Below, piece after piece: positions 17,554 through 26,768 of a DNA stretch of 64,000 bases (position 1 is its first letter; every line of letters begins with the position of its first letter). The position numbers and the translations under genes were made by a program. The notes below the pieces were generated by a model, which made no database searches, was not told the origin of the DNA, and saw only the letters and a program-made list of their open reading frames with translations. Source of the stretch: Neptuniibacter marinus. GTDB taxonomy: Bacteria > Pseudomonadota > Gammaproteobacteria > Pseudomonadales > Balneatricaceae. The DNA is taken from the NCBI RefSeq assembly GCF_001597725.1, contig NZ_LUTR01000003.1, forward strand, positions 1 to 64,000, given 5' to 3'.

Positions 17554-18873
17554 ATGGAGATGCAATGGCCACGTCTATTAACAACTAAACGTTATGGACA
17601 TGCGGAGCTTGCCGATGAGGAGATCGGTCGTAGTCATTTCCACAAAGATCATGATCGCATTATTTTCTCCAGTGCTTTTCGGCGCTTAGGACGTAAAACA
17701 CAAGTGCATCCAATGGCTTTGAATGATCATATTCATACACGTTTGACCCACTCTATTGAGGTGGGCAGTTTAGGGCGAAGTTTAGGCATCCGTGTCGGTG
17801 AGCAGATTCAGGATCAGTTACCCGAATGGGCCACCGCTTATGATATTGGCATGATTGTACAGTCAGCCTGTCTTGCCCATGATATTGGTAATCCACCTTT
17901 TGGTCATGCGGGTGAGTATGCAATAAGGGATTGGTTTAAGCGTCGTGGTGATAGTGAACTACTCAAGAGTTTAAGCCAAGAGGAGCGACTAGATCTGATG
18001 ACCTTTGAAGGCAATGCGCAAGGGTTAAGGGTTGTAACTAGAATTGAGAATCATCTGTTCGATGGCGGTTTGCGGTTAACCTATCCAACCTTGGGGGCTT
18101 TGCTCAAATATCCGTGGAGTGCTCAATATTCTGGCTCAAAAGGGAAGTTTAGTGCCTACTTAACTGAGCTAGAAATATTGAATAAGTTAGGCCGTGAATT
18201 AGGTTTAGTATCTTTAGGGGAAAACCGTTGGTGTCGTCACCCCTTAGCTTACTTAATGGAAGCGGCTGATGATATTTGTTATGCCATTGTAGATCTAGAA
18301 GATGCGATAGAACTTAATATACTGAGTTTTAATGAGATTAAACCCATACTTCTTCAGCTTTGTGGGGATACCTCATTTGATGATGAGATTTTTACCTCTC
18401 AAGCATCTGCGCGACGTAAAATCTCTGCCTTAAGAGGCAAAGCGATGGAGTTTATGGTCTCTTCTGCAGTGCAGGCTTATATGGATAATCAGCAACAGAT
18501 TATGCGTGGTGAGTATCAAGGTGAATTACTGAGTGATGGAGACCCTGATGTCCGTGATGGTCTTTATATCGCTAAAGCCTTAGCAAAAGAACGCGTGTTT
18601 CCAGATACGCGAAAAGCTGAGCTTGAAGTTGGGGCTTACACGACTTTAGGTATTCTACTTGAAGCATTTTGTCATGCGGTTTATGACAATCATCACTTAG
18701 ATGGTGAGAAACTTAGTTATCGTAGTGAGAGGATTATCAGCTTGATGGGTATACATGCGCCAAAACCGGAGCTTCCTCTCTATCAAGCTTATATGCGAGC
18801 GTTAGATTTTATTAGTGGCATGACTGACAATTATGCGACCTATTTGGCCCGTCAGATTGGTGGTTTAAGCTAG
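17554..18873 (+). CDS. dgt: Deoxyguanosinetriphosphate triphosphohydrolase-like protein
   Basis: The product is 439 residues from ATG 17554, which has GGAG eight bases upstream; a longer in-frame start at 17482 lacks one. HD-domain metal ligands are visible in THSIEVG and CLAHDIGNPPFGHAGE, with further family motifs NAQGLRVVTR and AADDICYAIVDLED. The family removes triphosphate from dNTPs, typically dGTP. The short N terminus and sequence are of the dGTPase-like group common in Gammaproteobacteria, so exact substrate preference is not certain. Confidence 0.88.
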   Translation: MEMQWPRLLTTKRYGHAELADEEIGRSHFHKDHDRIIFSSAFRRLGRKTQVHPMALNDHIHTRLTHSIEVGSLGRSLGIRVGEQIQDQLPEWATAYDIGMIVQSACLAHDIGNPPFGHAGEYAIRDWFKRRGDSELLKSLSQEERLDLMTFEGNAQGLRVVTRIENHLFDGGLRLTYPTLGALLKYPWSAQYSGSKGKFSAYLTELEILNKLGRELGLVSLGENRWCRHPLAYLMEAADDICYAIVDLEDAIELNILSFNEIKPILLQLCGDTSFDDEIFTSQASARRKISALRGKAMEFMVSSAVQAYMDNQQQIMRGEYQGELLSDGDPDVRDGLYIAKALAKERVFPDTRKAELEVGAYTTLGILLEAFCHAVYDNHHLDGEKLSYRSERIISLMGIHAPKPELPLYQAYMRALDFISGMTDNYATYLARQIGGLS

Positions 18874-18950
18874 TAACTATATTAAAGCGGGTTAGTGCGA
18901 AACGAGTAACTATCCTATAATGGGCTTTTAATAATGATAAGGAAAATGGC

Positions 18951-19325
18951 GTGGCATCGTTAAAAGATCAGTTGAGTGGTTTGGTATATTCAACAGAAAA
19001 AGGTGATCTGTGCCCAGGCTGTTCTGAGGCGGTAGATGCGTGTATTTGTGCCTCATTAAACGATCAGCAACGTTTAGACAGTTTGGATGGTATTGTTCGT
19101 CTTCGCCGTGAAACCTCAGGTAGGAAAGGCAAAGGAGTTACCACAATTACAGGGGTTCCCTTGGCGGATGTGGAGCTAAAAGCCTTAGCGAAAAAACTTA
19201 AAAAAGTCTGTGGTACCGGCGGTGCATTGAAGGATAGTGTTATAGAGATCCAAGGTGATCATCGAGAAAAACTAAAAACCGTTTTGGAAAAAGAGGGTTT
19301 TACCGTTAAGTTAGCAGGTGGCTAA
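18951..19325 (+). CDS. yciH: YciH/SUI1-family translation factor
   Basis: The protein is 124 residues, GTG start behind AAGGAAAA. The C-terminal half is the SUI1 fold (VRLRRETSGRKGKGVTTITG, LKKVCGTGGALKDSVIEIQGDHREKL), related to eukaryotic eIF1. The N-terminal part has two Cys pairs (CPGC and CIC). Family members influence start-site fidelity and stress translation. It is followed after one base by a small membrane ORF. Confidence 0.93.
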   Translation: MASLKDQLSGLVYSTEKGDLCPGCSEAVDACICASLNDQQRLDSLDGIVRLRRETSGRKGKGVTTITGVPLADVELKALAKKLKKVCGTGGALKDSVIEIQGDHREKLKTVLEKEGFTVKLAGG

Positions 19326-19326
19326 T

Positions 19327-19437
19327 ATGGCGAAGAAAAAAATATGTACTCGGTGTATCGCGCTACGTTTTGCTTTGTTGTTTATGGCTGTAGTGGTTTT
19401 ATTTATGCTTAATGGACTTTCACATTTCTTCTCATAA
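19327..19437 (+). CDS. 36-residue putative membrane protein downstream of yciH
   Basis: The start is one base after the yciH stop with AGGTGG six bases before the ATG. The peptide has a basic N terminus (AKKKICTRCIALR) with a CTRC pair, then one hydrophobic helix (FALLFMAVVVLFMLNGL), and ends in SHFFS. Position, ribosome site and positive-inside topology support translation. I recognise no family. Confidence 0.55.
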   Translation: MAKKKICTRCIALRFALLFMAVVVLFMLNGLSHFFS

Positions 19438-19477
19438 CGCCGTGACGTATGTTTTAAATTACAGCGAGGTAGATTGA

Positions 19478-20233
19478 ATGTTTGGCCTATTGTATAAACG
19501 GTCTGTCTTGCTTTTACTTTTATTTATACCTACGTTTGGCGAAGCAAAAATCTATCAGTACAAAGATGATTCTGGACGCAATGTTTATGTGGACCGGTTA
19601 TCAAAAGTGCCTGCAAAATATAGGGACCAATTAGACGCCCGAGACGAGGTAAAAGATCGACTTTCTAGCCAAGCGTTACAGCAACTGTCTAGAGAACGGG
19701 ATCGTAAACAGTTACAGATAAAGGTAAATGCTGAGCGCTCTAAGATACAAGACGCGATCAAAAAGTGGGTGACGCCTTTTACGTTCCATTCGAACCGTAT
19801 TCAGCTACCGATTAAATTTGTTTATGGTGCTCGCTCAGTCACTCTGAATTTAGTTATGGATACGGGTGCATCATTTACGGTTGTACATAAATCAGCAATA
19901 GGTTCTCTAGGGGCACAGTTTATTGAGGCGGGTGCTGCACGAGTAGCTAATGGAAGTATTGTGCAAACCCAACGGGTGAACTTTGATCGTGTCGATATAG
20001 GACCCTATCAAATACCCCATGTGTCTGCGGCGGTTATCGATTATCAAGGGAATTCAGGCGGTAGCCATGGTTTACTAGGTATGGACTTCCTATATAACGC
20101 CCAGTATGAGTTAGACAGAGAGAATCAACAGATTATTTGGGCGCCAGCTAAGTATAAAAAACTCCAAGATGATCTGTTAACATTAGATAAACTAGAGCAG
20201 CGGCTTCTGAATGAAACCGCCGCTTCAGAGTAA
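19478..20233 (+). CDS. DUF4124 and retropepsin-like aspartic protease protein
   Basis: The protein is 251 residues. A signal peptide (LLLLLFIPTFGEA) is followed by a DUF4124 domain (KIYQYKDDSGRNVYVDRL), a charged coiled stretch, and a retropepsin-type fold. The catalytic motif is MDTGASFTVV near residue 127 and the HGLLGMDFL flap-side motif near 205. It is probably a periplasmic single-domain aspartic protease that works as a dimer. Substrate is unknown. Convergent with the barrel gene of the MMPL operon. Confidence 0.8.
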   Translation: MFGLLYKRSVLLLLLFIPTFGEAKIYQYKDDSGRNVYVDRLSKVPAKYRDQLDARDEVKDRLSSQALQQLSRERDRKQLQIKVNAERSKIQDAIKKWVTPFTFHSNRIQLPIKFVYGARSVTLNLVMDTGASFTVVHKSAIGSLGAQFIEAGAARVANGSIVQTQRVNFDRVDIGPYQIPHVSAAVIDYQGNSGGSHGLLGMDFLYNAQYELDRENQQIIWAPAKYKKLQDDLLTLDKLEQRLLNETAASE

Positions 20234-20249
20234 GCATGGCAGGCTGTTA

Positions 20250-21446
20250 TTAAAAGTAACGTTCAACCGTTAATTGCAGATGATCATCTTGCTTAATGCT
20301 ATAGCTTAGATCCATAGGATCGTTGCTACTAAAAAAACGCCCATCTAAACTGAGTTTCCAGTTGTCACCATAGCGTCGGCTTGCTTCAATAATGAGACTA
20401 TCGCTGTGATAATCAATGTCGTGGCTTAGGCCTGCCAGCATCTCTGTGCTACTTGCATCGTTGAGTGTTAATCGGGCGCCCAGAAAGAGATCGTTTTGAA
20501 CTGCGGCGTCAGCATCTTCTCCACGCTCATCCCAACCATATTCCATTAATACGCCGAGATCTGCGACACTTTCTTGAATGCCATAAAAGGTATACTCAAA
20601 TCCACCTTGGGCGGCCCAGTAGTTTTCGCTATTAGTATCGCGGTTAATGGTTTCTAGTTTCCATAACCAACTATCTATGGTCGCTTGCAGATCAAACCCT
20701 ATTTGGTCCATCTGTTCATAGTAAGGTGCTAAGTAGGTGTTGCCATTACTATTCTTAAGTAGAAGCTTTGGATCACGGTTAGTACCATGAAACCAGTAAG
20801 CTCCAAGATCAAAGTCACCTAAGGTATGGCTCCAACGTATAGCGGTATCTAAATGATGTTCGCCCGCCGAAGATTCATAGCTGGCCTGACCCCTATTGAC
20901 CACAAGCCCTGAACGCAATCTTCCATCTTCACCGGAAAAGGTTCTTTCTCTAAAGCCGGGTAAAAGATAAAGATCGACTATACCCCAATCTCGAACAAGA
21001 GAGAGGTTGATCATCTGTTGGCCTAGTTTATCTTCGCCATCAAAATCTTCTACGCTATCGGTTTGGTTAATAACATCAACCAGATGCTGAAACTCGGTTA
21101 CCCCCCAAAATACTTTGCGTAGACCGATACGTAGTTCCCAATCTTCACCGATATGGATCCAGCTCAGTTCACGGATATCACCGTGGGTCCGTTCGTTATC
21201 GTTTCCATCGACACGCAGATAGGGGGTGAAGGTTAGACTGTCTATGCCATCATTCCATTCCCAATAAAATTCAGGCTCCACTGAGAAAGATAAGTTTGAG
21301 CTATAGTCCTGATGTTGGAACTGGGCATCTTGGGAAAAGTAACGTGCTTCAGCACTCACTTTACCTGACATCTCATAAAAGGTTTCTGCTTGAGTAGGCA
21401 GGGCTGTTAACAGCCCTGCGGTTAGCAGTAATCGCTTACTGTTCAT
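20250..21446 (-). CDS. Outer-membrane beta-barrel protein of the MMPL operon
   Basis: The product is 398 residues from the Met at 21446, directly before a signal peptide (RLLLTAGLLTALPTQA). A longer in-frame start at 21491 lies within the previous gene. The mature sequence has repeated amphipathic strands rich in Trp and Tyr and ends with RYF, the barrel-assembly signal. It is the last gene after an RND exporter and a LolA-like carrier, so a role as outer-membrane receiver or exit for the same lipid-like substrate is likely. No family name is recognised. Confidence 0.75.
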   Translation of the reverse strand: MNSKRLLLTAGLLTALPTQAETFYEMSGKVSAEARYFSQDAQFQHQDYSSNLSFSVEPEFYWEWNDGIDSLTFTPYLRVDGNDNERTHGDIRELSWIHIGEDWELRIGLRKVFWGVTEFQHLVDVINQTDSVEDFDGEDKLGQQMINLSLVRDWGIVDLYLLPGFRERTFSGEDGRLRSGLVVNRGQASYESSAGEHHLDTAIRWSHTLGDFDLGAYWFHGTNRDPKLLLKNSNGNTYLAPYYEQMDQIGFDLQATIDSWLWKLETINRDTNSENYWAAQGGFEYTFYGIQESVADLGVLMEYGWDERGEDADAAVQNDLFLGARLTLNDASSTEMLAGLSHDIDYHSDSLIIEASRRYGDNWKLSLDGRFFSSNDPMDLSYSIKQDDHLQLTVERYF

Positions 21447-21447
21447 A

Positions 21448-22245
21448 TTAACGTGCCCGTTTAAGGGTGTTTTTATTGAAATCGTTATCATCTAAACCGG
21501 CTTTAAATAGGTAGTCGCTATAGGTTAGATCTGTGCTTTTACCTGATTGGTGGTTAACCATTTTCATTAGGTTCGGACGCCAATGCTTACCTTCGTACTC
21601 ATTGTACTCATGGTAAGTGAGTGTTTTTAATAGTGAATTTTTACGATCAAAAAACTCAATTTTCCAAGGGCGGTATTCTGCTTGATCTAACCAAGCGATA
21701 CGGCGGGTATAACCGGAATTTTTATCAACAGGGAACTGTTCAACCACATAACATGTACCCCCTTCGCAGGCCTCATCACGTAAAAAATTATAAGTGTACT
21801 TTTCTACTTCGAATGAGGATAAATCTTCGTATGAAAATTCCGAACCCATAAATGGACCTGACTTGTTCCGAGAAGCGATACGTTTAACCCGTTTTAGTTT
21901 AGGTAGATATAACCACTGGTCATCAGCACCGATGGCGTGAGAGAAACTGAGGAATGCTGTTCCTTTTACATCCCTAGGTTTATCAAAAACTGATAGGCTT
22001 TTATCACCATCATTCTCCATTTCTAATGATTTTAGGCGAATATCTCGAACGCTTTCCTGTCCCTGTTTGTTGCGAAGGATCATATTCATGCTGGCTTGCA
22101 TATCTTGCCAGCCTTTATCGCTTGCTTTTGCTTCCACGGCGATGCGCGTGCCTTTCTCTTCAGGCGTTTCCGCTGAAGCGATCAATGGTGCCGTTATTAG
22201 GCCTAATACGAGGATTGAATTAAGCGATTTTTTTAACAGAGTCAT
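21448..22245 (-). CDS. LolA-like outer-membrane lipoprotein-sorting family protein
   Basis: The protein is 265 residues with a signal peptide (SILVLGLITAPLIASAETP). The fold markers of the outer-membrane lipoprotein-sorting family are visible: SFSHAIGADDQWLYLPKLKRVKRIASRNKSGPFMGSEFSYEDL. These periplasmic lipid-binding proteins usually accompany an MMPL exporter, as here. It overlaps the exporter gene by 26 bases upstream, and the barrel gene starts two bases after its stop. Confidence 0.88.
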   Translation of the reverse strand: MTLLKKSLNSILVLGLITAPLIASAETPEEKGTRIAVEAKASDKGWQDMQASMNMILRNKQGQESVRDIRLKSLEMENDGDKSLSVFDKPRDVKGTAFLSFSHAIGADDQWLYLPKLKRVKRIASRNKSGPFMGSEFSYEDLSSFEVEKYTYNFLRDEACEGGTCYVVEQFPVDKNSGYTRRIAWLDQAEYRPWKIEFFDRKNSLLKTLTYHEYNEYEGKHWRPNLMKMVNHQSGKSTDLTYSDYLFKAGLDDNDFNKNTLKRAR

Positions 22246-24571
22246 TGTGTTCTCCTTCAGCAGGGTTGCTATTATTTTCAGTGGTTGAGATGTCGCTTTT
22301 ATCCAGTTTCATTAATAGCGCTGGTAGAAATAAGAAATCGACAATTAAGGCAATAAGAATAGTAATGGCTGTGAGTAGACCCATATCTGCATTTAATTTA
22401 AAACTAGATTGGGCGAGTACCATAAAGCCAGCAACCAGCACAAATGTGGTGATCCATAATGCGCGGCCAACACTGGCAAAGGCATATTCTACGGCGGCTT
22501 TAGGGTCTTTGTTACGCTCACGGCGTGCATGTAGGTATTTGCTTAGGAAATGTACCGTATCATCGACAATGATCCCTAAGGTCATACCCGCGACAACAGA
22601 TAAAGCTAAGCCGATTTGGCCATCAATAAAATACCAGATACCAAAGCCCATAGCGGCGGGCGCAATATTGGGAATAAGGCTAATCAATCCAAATTTAACC
22701 GACCTTAACGCAAAACCTAGAATAAGCGATATTAAGATCAGGGCAACGGTTGTACCTAATAACATGCTTTTAATATTACGCTGTCCAATATGAGCGAACA
22801 TTAAATTGGGGCTGGCAATATCGACTTGGTAAGTCGGGGCATGGGCTTTGAACCAAGCATATATGCGCTCCTCAATTTCAATTTGTTCAGTACTGGTTAG
22901 ATTGCGAAATGTTGCGATAACACGCGTGGATGACTTATCCACATTAAGTTGATTGTTGAGATCTAAGCCGTAGGGCAGTGACATTTCATATAAAAGTAAA
23001 TATTGCGCAGAAAGTTCACGATCATCGGGTAGGGCGTAGAAGTTTTGATCATCACTATGCATATTTTTATTTAGGCGTTTAATAATGTCCGATAGAGAGC
23101 TGACATGGTCAGTTTCAGGCTGTGTACGCAGCCATTCGGTTAAGTCGCCGACCGATCGAAGAAACTTAGGATCGTTTATACCGCTTGATTCTCCTGTCTC
23201 AATAGAGATTTCCATTGTTGACATACCTGACAGGTTTTCCTGCATATAGTCAGTTGCTTGCCTAAATGGGACACTGGTATCAAAGTATTTAACAAAGTCA
23301 TCGTTGAGTGTGTTTTGCGGCATAAATAGGATCACAGTGATCATAATAACGGACATGCTGGGTAGCAGTATTTTACGGTTGTTAACAACAAAGCCTGCGA
23401 GTTTGTGCATGAAATCCAGCTTACCTTCCTTGGTTGCCTTAACCTTAAGGGGCAATAAACTTAACATAGCTGGGAACAAAGTGATGGAGAAGATAAATGC
23501 CAACATAACGCCTGCAGCCACCATATTTCCTAAGTCTCTAAACGGTGGTGAGTCTGAAAAGTTTAAGCTTAAGAAACCTATAGCAGTAGTGACACTGGTG
23601 AGGAAGATAGGTTGGAAGTTAATACGAAGGCTGTCTCGAATGGCTTGTTTTTTCTCTACCCCTTGGCGCATCTCATAAAACATTGTCGTTAATATATGGA
23701 TGCAATCGGCAACGGCTAAAGTGAGGACCATTATGGGGGTTGTGGAAGAGGGACCGGTTAAGAAAAAGCCTGTGTGTCCCGCTAATCCCATGGTTGAAAC
23801 AATAGTAAAAATGATGATGACAACAGTGGCAAATGTACCGCTGAAGGTACGGAGTAAAAAAATCATACCTAACAGGACGACGCCAAACATAATCGGTACG
23901 AGTATAGCGTTGTCGCTTAATGATGATTCAGCAAAGCTATTATTCATCATCACCATGCCGGATAAGTGAACGGTAATGTCTGGGTTTTTCTCAATAAATT
24001 GAGTTTTTATCTCACGTATTTTAGAAACTACATGTGGGATCTCTTCTACTGGATTAATGCCGGGTAGTTGTACAGTGACATTCACCACGCTTACATTGCT
24101 TTTAGGTGAGATGATTTTATGCAGTAAAAGAGGCTCGTTAATTGCGATCTCTTTTAAACGGGGCATATCTGCGTTTGTTAGGGTGTCAGCATCTAAAACT
24201 AAATCTTCTACAAACATATCGTCTTCTTCAGACCATGTATGTTGGAAGTTAGTAATTGAATCTACGCGCGTGGAAAAGGGTACTTGCCAGGATTCGGTAG
24301 TGAGTTCTTGAATCGCTTTAAGTGTTTTGGGTGTAAATACTTCGCCATCATTGGGAGAAATAATAAATGCTACATTATCACTCTTACTATAAATTTTTTG
24401 CATCGACTCGAATGCTGTTAGTTGAGGATTTTCCTCACTAAAAAATACACGGTAATCGCTTTTAAACACTAAGTTTTTAGCACCATAAGCGGAGCCAAAT
24501 ACAAACACTATAGTAATTAAGATGACCCAGACTGGATGATCCAGCACAAATCGGAAAAGACGGTCTTTCAT
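22220..24571 (-). CDS. RND-superfamily MMPL exporter
   Basis: The protein is 783 residues with a duplicated topology: helix 1 (VILITIVFVFGSAYG), a large periplasmic loop, five helices, then the same again. The first half carries VLTLAVADCIHILTTMFYEMR and the second VVAGMTLGIIVDDTVHFLSKYLHAR; these Asp-rich helix-4 segments are the proton-relay regions of RND pumps. Partners in the operon (LolA-like carrier and outer-membrane barrel) suggest lipid or hydrophobic-molecule transport between membranes. A palindrome shared with the tetR promoter lies 78 bases upstream. Confidence 0.9.
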   Translation of the reverse strand: MKDRLFRFVLDHPVWVILITIVFVFGSAYGAKNLVFKSDYRVFFSEENPQLTAFESMQKIYSKSDNVAFIISPNDGEVFTPKTLKAIQELTTESWQVPFSTRVDSITNFQHTWSEEDDMFVEDLVLDADTLTNADMPRLKEIAINEPLLLHKIISPKSNVSVVNVTVQLPGINPVEEIPHVVSKIREIKTQFIEKNPDITVHLSGMVMMNNSFAESSLSDNAILVPIMFGVVLLGMIFLLRTFSGTFATVVIIIFTIVSTMGLAGHTGFFLTGPSSTTPIMVLTLAVADCIHILTTMFYEMRQGVEKKQAIRDSLRINFQPIFLTSVTTAIGFLSLNFSDSPPFRDLGNMVAAGVMLAFIFSITLFPAMLSLLPLKVKATKEGKLDFMHKLAGFVVNNRKILLPSMSVIMITVILFMPQNTLNDDFVKYFDTSVPFRQATDYMQENLSGMSTMEISIETGESSGINDPKFLRSVGDLTEWLRTQPETDHVSSLSDIIKRLNKNMHSDDQNFYALPDDRELSAQYLLLYEMSLPYGLDLNNQLNVDKSSTRVIATFRNLTSTEQIEIEERIYAWFKAHAPTYQVDIASPNLMFAHIGQRNIKSMLLGTTVALILISLILGFALRSVKFGLISLIPNIAPAAMGFGIWYFIDGQIGLALSVVAGMTLGIIVDDTVHFLSKYLHARRERNKDPKAAVEYAFASVGRALWITTFVLVAGFMVLAQSSFKLNADMGLLTAITILIALIVDFLFLPALLMKLDKSDISTTENNSNPAEGEHNDSVKKIA

Positions 24572-24648
24572 TTTCCTTCTCCAGAACCCTTTCCAAGGGA
24601 TTATGTTGCTCTATTGGCAACTTTATAAGTTGGTTGAATACTTAAAAG

Positions 24649-24661
24649 TGACGTTTCGTCA
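24649..24661. promoter_or_regulatory. TetR operator candidate, MMPL operon
   Basis: TGACG-TTT-CGTCA is a perfect 5+5 palindrome with a 3-base spacer, 78 bases before the exporter start. The same arms and spacer length occur at 25463-25475 before the tetR gene. Confidence 0.65.
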
Positions 24662-24698
24662 TTTTTAATGCCATAAAAACGATATAAAGACCGTTTTA

Positions 24699-25442
24699 TT
24701 ATTTGTTTTGTAGTCGCTTTAATTGCCGTACTTCATCTGCAAACAGTTCGGTTTTATATTTTTTAAGAGTTCCAGCCCAGTCATGCTCTTGGGTATAAGG
24801 TTTCCAGTTCAAGCCATCAAGCATCAAGTTAGCGTGATTAATCAACTCTCGTTCTAGCTCCATCTCTGTTCTAACGCTGCATCTATCGAGGGATTCATGG
24901 AGTAGAACAATAGTGCCAAAACACATCGACCAGAGAGCAAAGGCCACTTGTGCGGGGCTTAGATGACTTTGCAGTTTAAAATCGCCACTCGTCAAGCCTT
25001 CTGATATTACATGTAGAATATTTTCAAGGAGTTTGCCTTCAAGGTGCAGATGTTCTTCGCGACGCTTTTCAGACGATTTCTCACCTATTGATGGGGTCTT
25101 GGCCGAAATAACTAGCATAAATTCGGTAGGATTTAGTAGCGCATGCAGCATATAGGCGTAACCTATAGCGAGAATTTTTTCACGGCTACAGCCATCAAAT
25201 GAAGCGGCGTGATAAAAGAGATTGTATAAATTTTCAACGCTTCTATTGCATAAGCCCGTAAGCAAGTCTTCTTTGCAAGTAAAGTGATTATAGATGGTGC
25301 CTTTTGAATAGGGGATTTTAGCTGCCACCTTATCAATCGTTAGGCCAGCAATCCCTTGAGCTGTAATGATCTCTAAGGCGGTATCCATTATCTCTTCTTC
25401 GCGTGCTTTTAATACGCAATTATTAATGCTTTTGCTGCTCAT
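24699..25442 (-). CDS. TetR-family repressor of the MMPL operon
   Basis: The product is 247 residues. The N-terminal helix-turn-helix (IITAQGIAGLTIDKVAAKIPYSKGTIYNHFTCKEDLL) is canonical for TetR. The remaining helical domain would bind the ligand and dimerise. It precedes the MMPL operon on the same strand, and both promoters contain TGACG-N3-CGTCA. I infer that it represses itself and the operon. Ligand unknown, perhaps a lipid given the neighbours. Confidence 0.9.
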   Translation of the reverse strand: MSSKSINNCVLKAREEEIMDTALEIITAQGIAGLTIDKVAAKIPYSKGTIYNHFTCKEDLLTGLCNRSVENLYNLFYHAASFDGCSREKILAIGYAYMLHALLNPTEFMLVISAKTPSIGEKSSEKRREEHLHLEGKLLENILHVISEGLTSGDFKLQSHLSPAQVAFALWSMCFGTIVLLHESLDRCSVRTEMELERELINHANLMLDGLNWKPYTQEHDWAGTLKKYKTELFADEVRQLKRLQNK

Positions 25443-25462
25443 TTAATTTGATTCATTATTGT

Positions 25463-25475
25463 TGACGAATCGTCA
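25463..25475. promoter_or_regulatory. TetR operator candidate, tetR promoter
   Basis: TGACG-AAT-CGTCA, extending to TTGACGA-A-TCGTCAA (7+7), lies 21 bases upstream of the tetR start. It matches the palindrome before the MMPL exporter in arms and spacing. Confidence 0.65.
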
Positions 25476-25672
25476 AAATATCTTAGGCGTGCTTTTTTTT
25501 CAAGCGTTAAAAATGCAACAAACTATTCTTGCTGTTCATCAGAGGGATGCTGAAAAAATCACCATTTTATAGCTGTGAGAGAAAATAAAGAGGGAATAAC
25601 GAGTTGGTATGGGGCTGTTTTATTTAGATTAAAAGATAAACAAAACAGCCATGATGAGAGAGTGGAGGGAGG

Positions 25673-26626
25673 TTATAGGTTCGCTTCAGCGAGCTTCAAA
25701 TCCACTATAGACTTAAGGAGTTTAAATAAACGTATAGACGCATCAATCTCCTCTTTTCGGTTAGTTAAGCTCTCAATATTTAGACCAATGGAAATATTGA
25801 GTGGAATGACCGCTTCTAAAATTTGCTCTAAATTATTACGGCAAATTTGCGTAGATTCTTGTAGTGGGTTTTCCGCATCAATAATACGAAATTTAGTAGC
25901 CTCGGGGACTGAAATGCCAAGCCACTCCATAAACTCTAATGTTTTACTGCTGCCGCAGGGAGTGAAGGTAAGAATAACCCGTTTAGGTGTAATGCCATCT
26001 TGGCGGCATTTACGTGCGTAGCTGCTTAACATATCAATAGTAGCTTGGGCATTGTAAACCGCTTGAGAGACGAAAAATTCGCAGCCATTCGCTGATTTAC
26101 TAATTAAGCGCTCATGTTCATTGTGTTTGACTGCATGACGTTCTGCAATGGTAACGCCACCGAGTTGAAAGTCAGCAGGGTGCTTTGCGATAGCGGCGTA
26201 AGCATCATTTAAACTGAGCTGTATATCTCCTTCGGATGAGGGGCTGCCGACCAATACCGTATCGCGAACACCGTAGGCATTCCATGCGCTATCAAGCCAC
26301 TCAATAAATGTCTGTTTATCCCGTTGAGAGACACTTTTATAAGTGATAATTGGCTTTTCAGATTTTTCACGTAACAGCTTAGAATAGGCGAGAGGATCTA
26401 AAGTGCGCATATATGGGAAAGGTCTAGGGATATCTATTCGGCTACTTTCATCCTGAATGTCATAAACAATCAGGCCGTCAAACTCCACATTCTGAAGGCG
26501 ACCGAGCAGCTTGTCAGCGATCTCTGATGCAGCATCGTCAGTCGTTGTTGCTTTAGGTGGAGTGGTGCCAAAGAGATAAACTCCGCGACTGTTGTCAGCA
26601 AATTTGCTTCTTAGATCCTGTTTCAT
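25673..26626 (-). CDS. Methylenetetrahydrofolate reductase-like protein
   Basis: The protein is 317 residues with an MTHFR-type TIM-barrel look. An N-terminal strand is followed by TTPPKATTTDDAASEIADKLLGRL, DGLIVYDIQDES, and PADFQLGGVTIAERH, and the later SANGCEFFVSQAVYNAQATIDMLSSYARKC corresponds to the family's FFTQ.xFD region. Several canonical MetF residues differ, so folate reduction is not assured. It may be a divergent paralogue. It is divergent from the DUF1285 gene. Confidence 0.65.
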   Translation of the reverse strand: MKQDLRSKFADNSRGVYLFGTTPPKATTTDDAASEIADKLLGRLQNVEFDGLIVYDIQDESSRIDIPRPFPYMRTLDPLAYSKLLREKSEKPIITYKSVSQRDKQTFIEWLDSAWNAYGVRDTVLVGSPSSEGDIQLSLNDAYAAIAKHPADFQLGGVTIAERHAVKHNEHERLISKSANGCEFFVSQAVYNAQATIDMLSSYARKCRQDGITPKRVILTFTPCGSSKTLEFMEWLGISVPEATKFRIIDAENPLQESTQICRNNLEQILEAVIPLNISIGLNIESLTNRKEEIDASIRLFKLLKSIVDLKLAEANL

Positions 26627-26768
26627 GGTATTTTTTACTTTTATTACTAAGCTTTAATTGTAGGCTATTCTAACAATTAATTATTTTCATGTAGTTAGCT
26701 GAGCGTATGAAATTTTCTCTGATAGTGATGAGTAAATTTAATAGCCAATTTTGTAATGGGGTAGGCGT

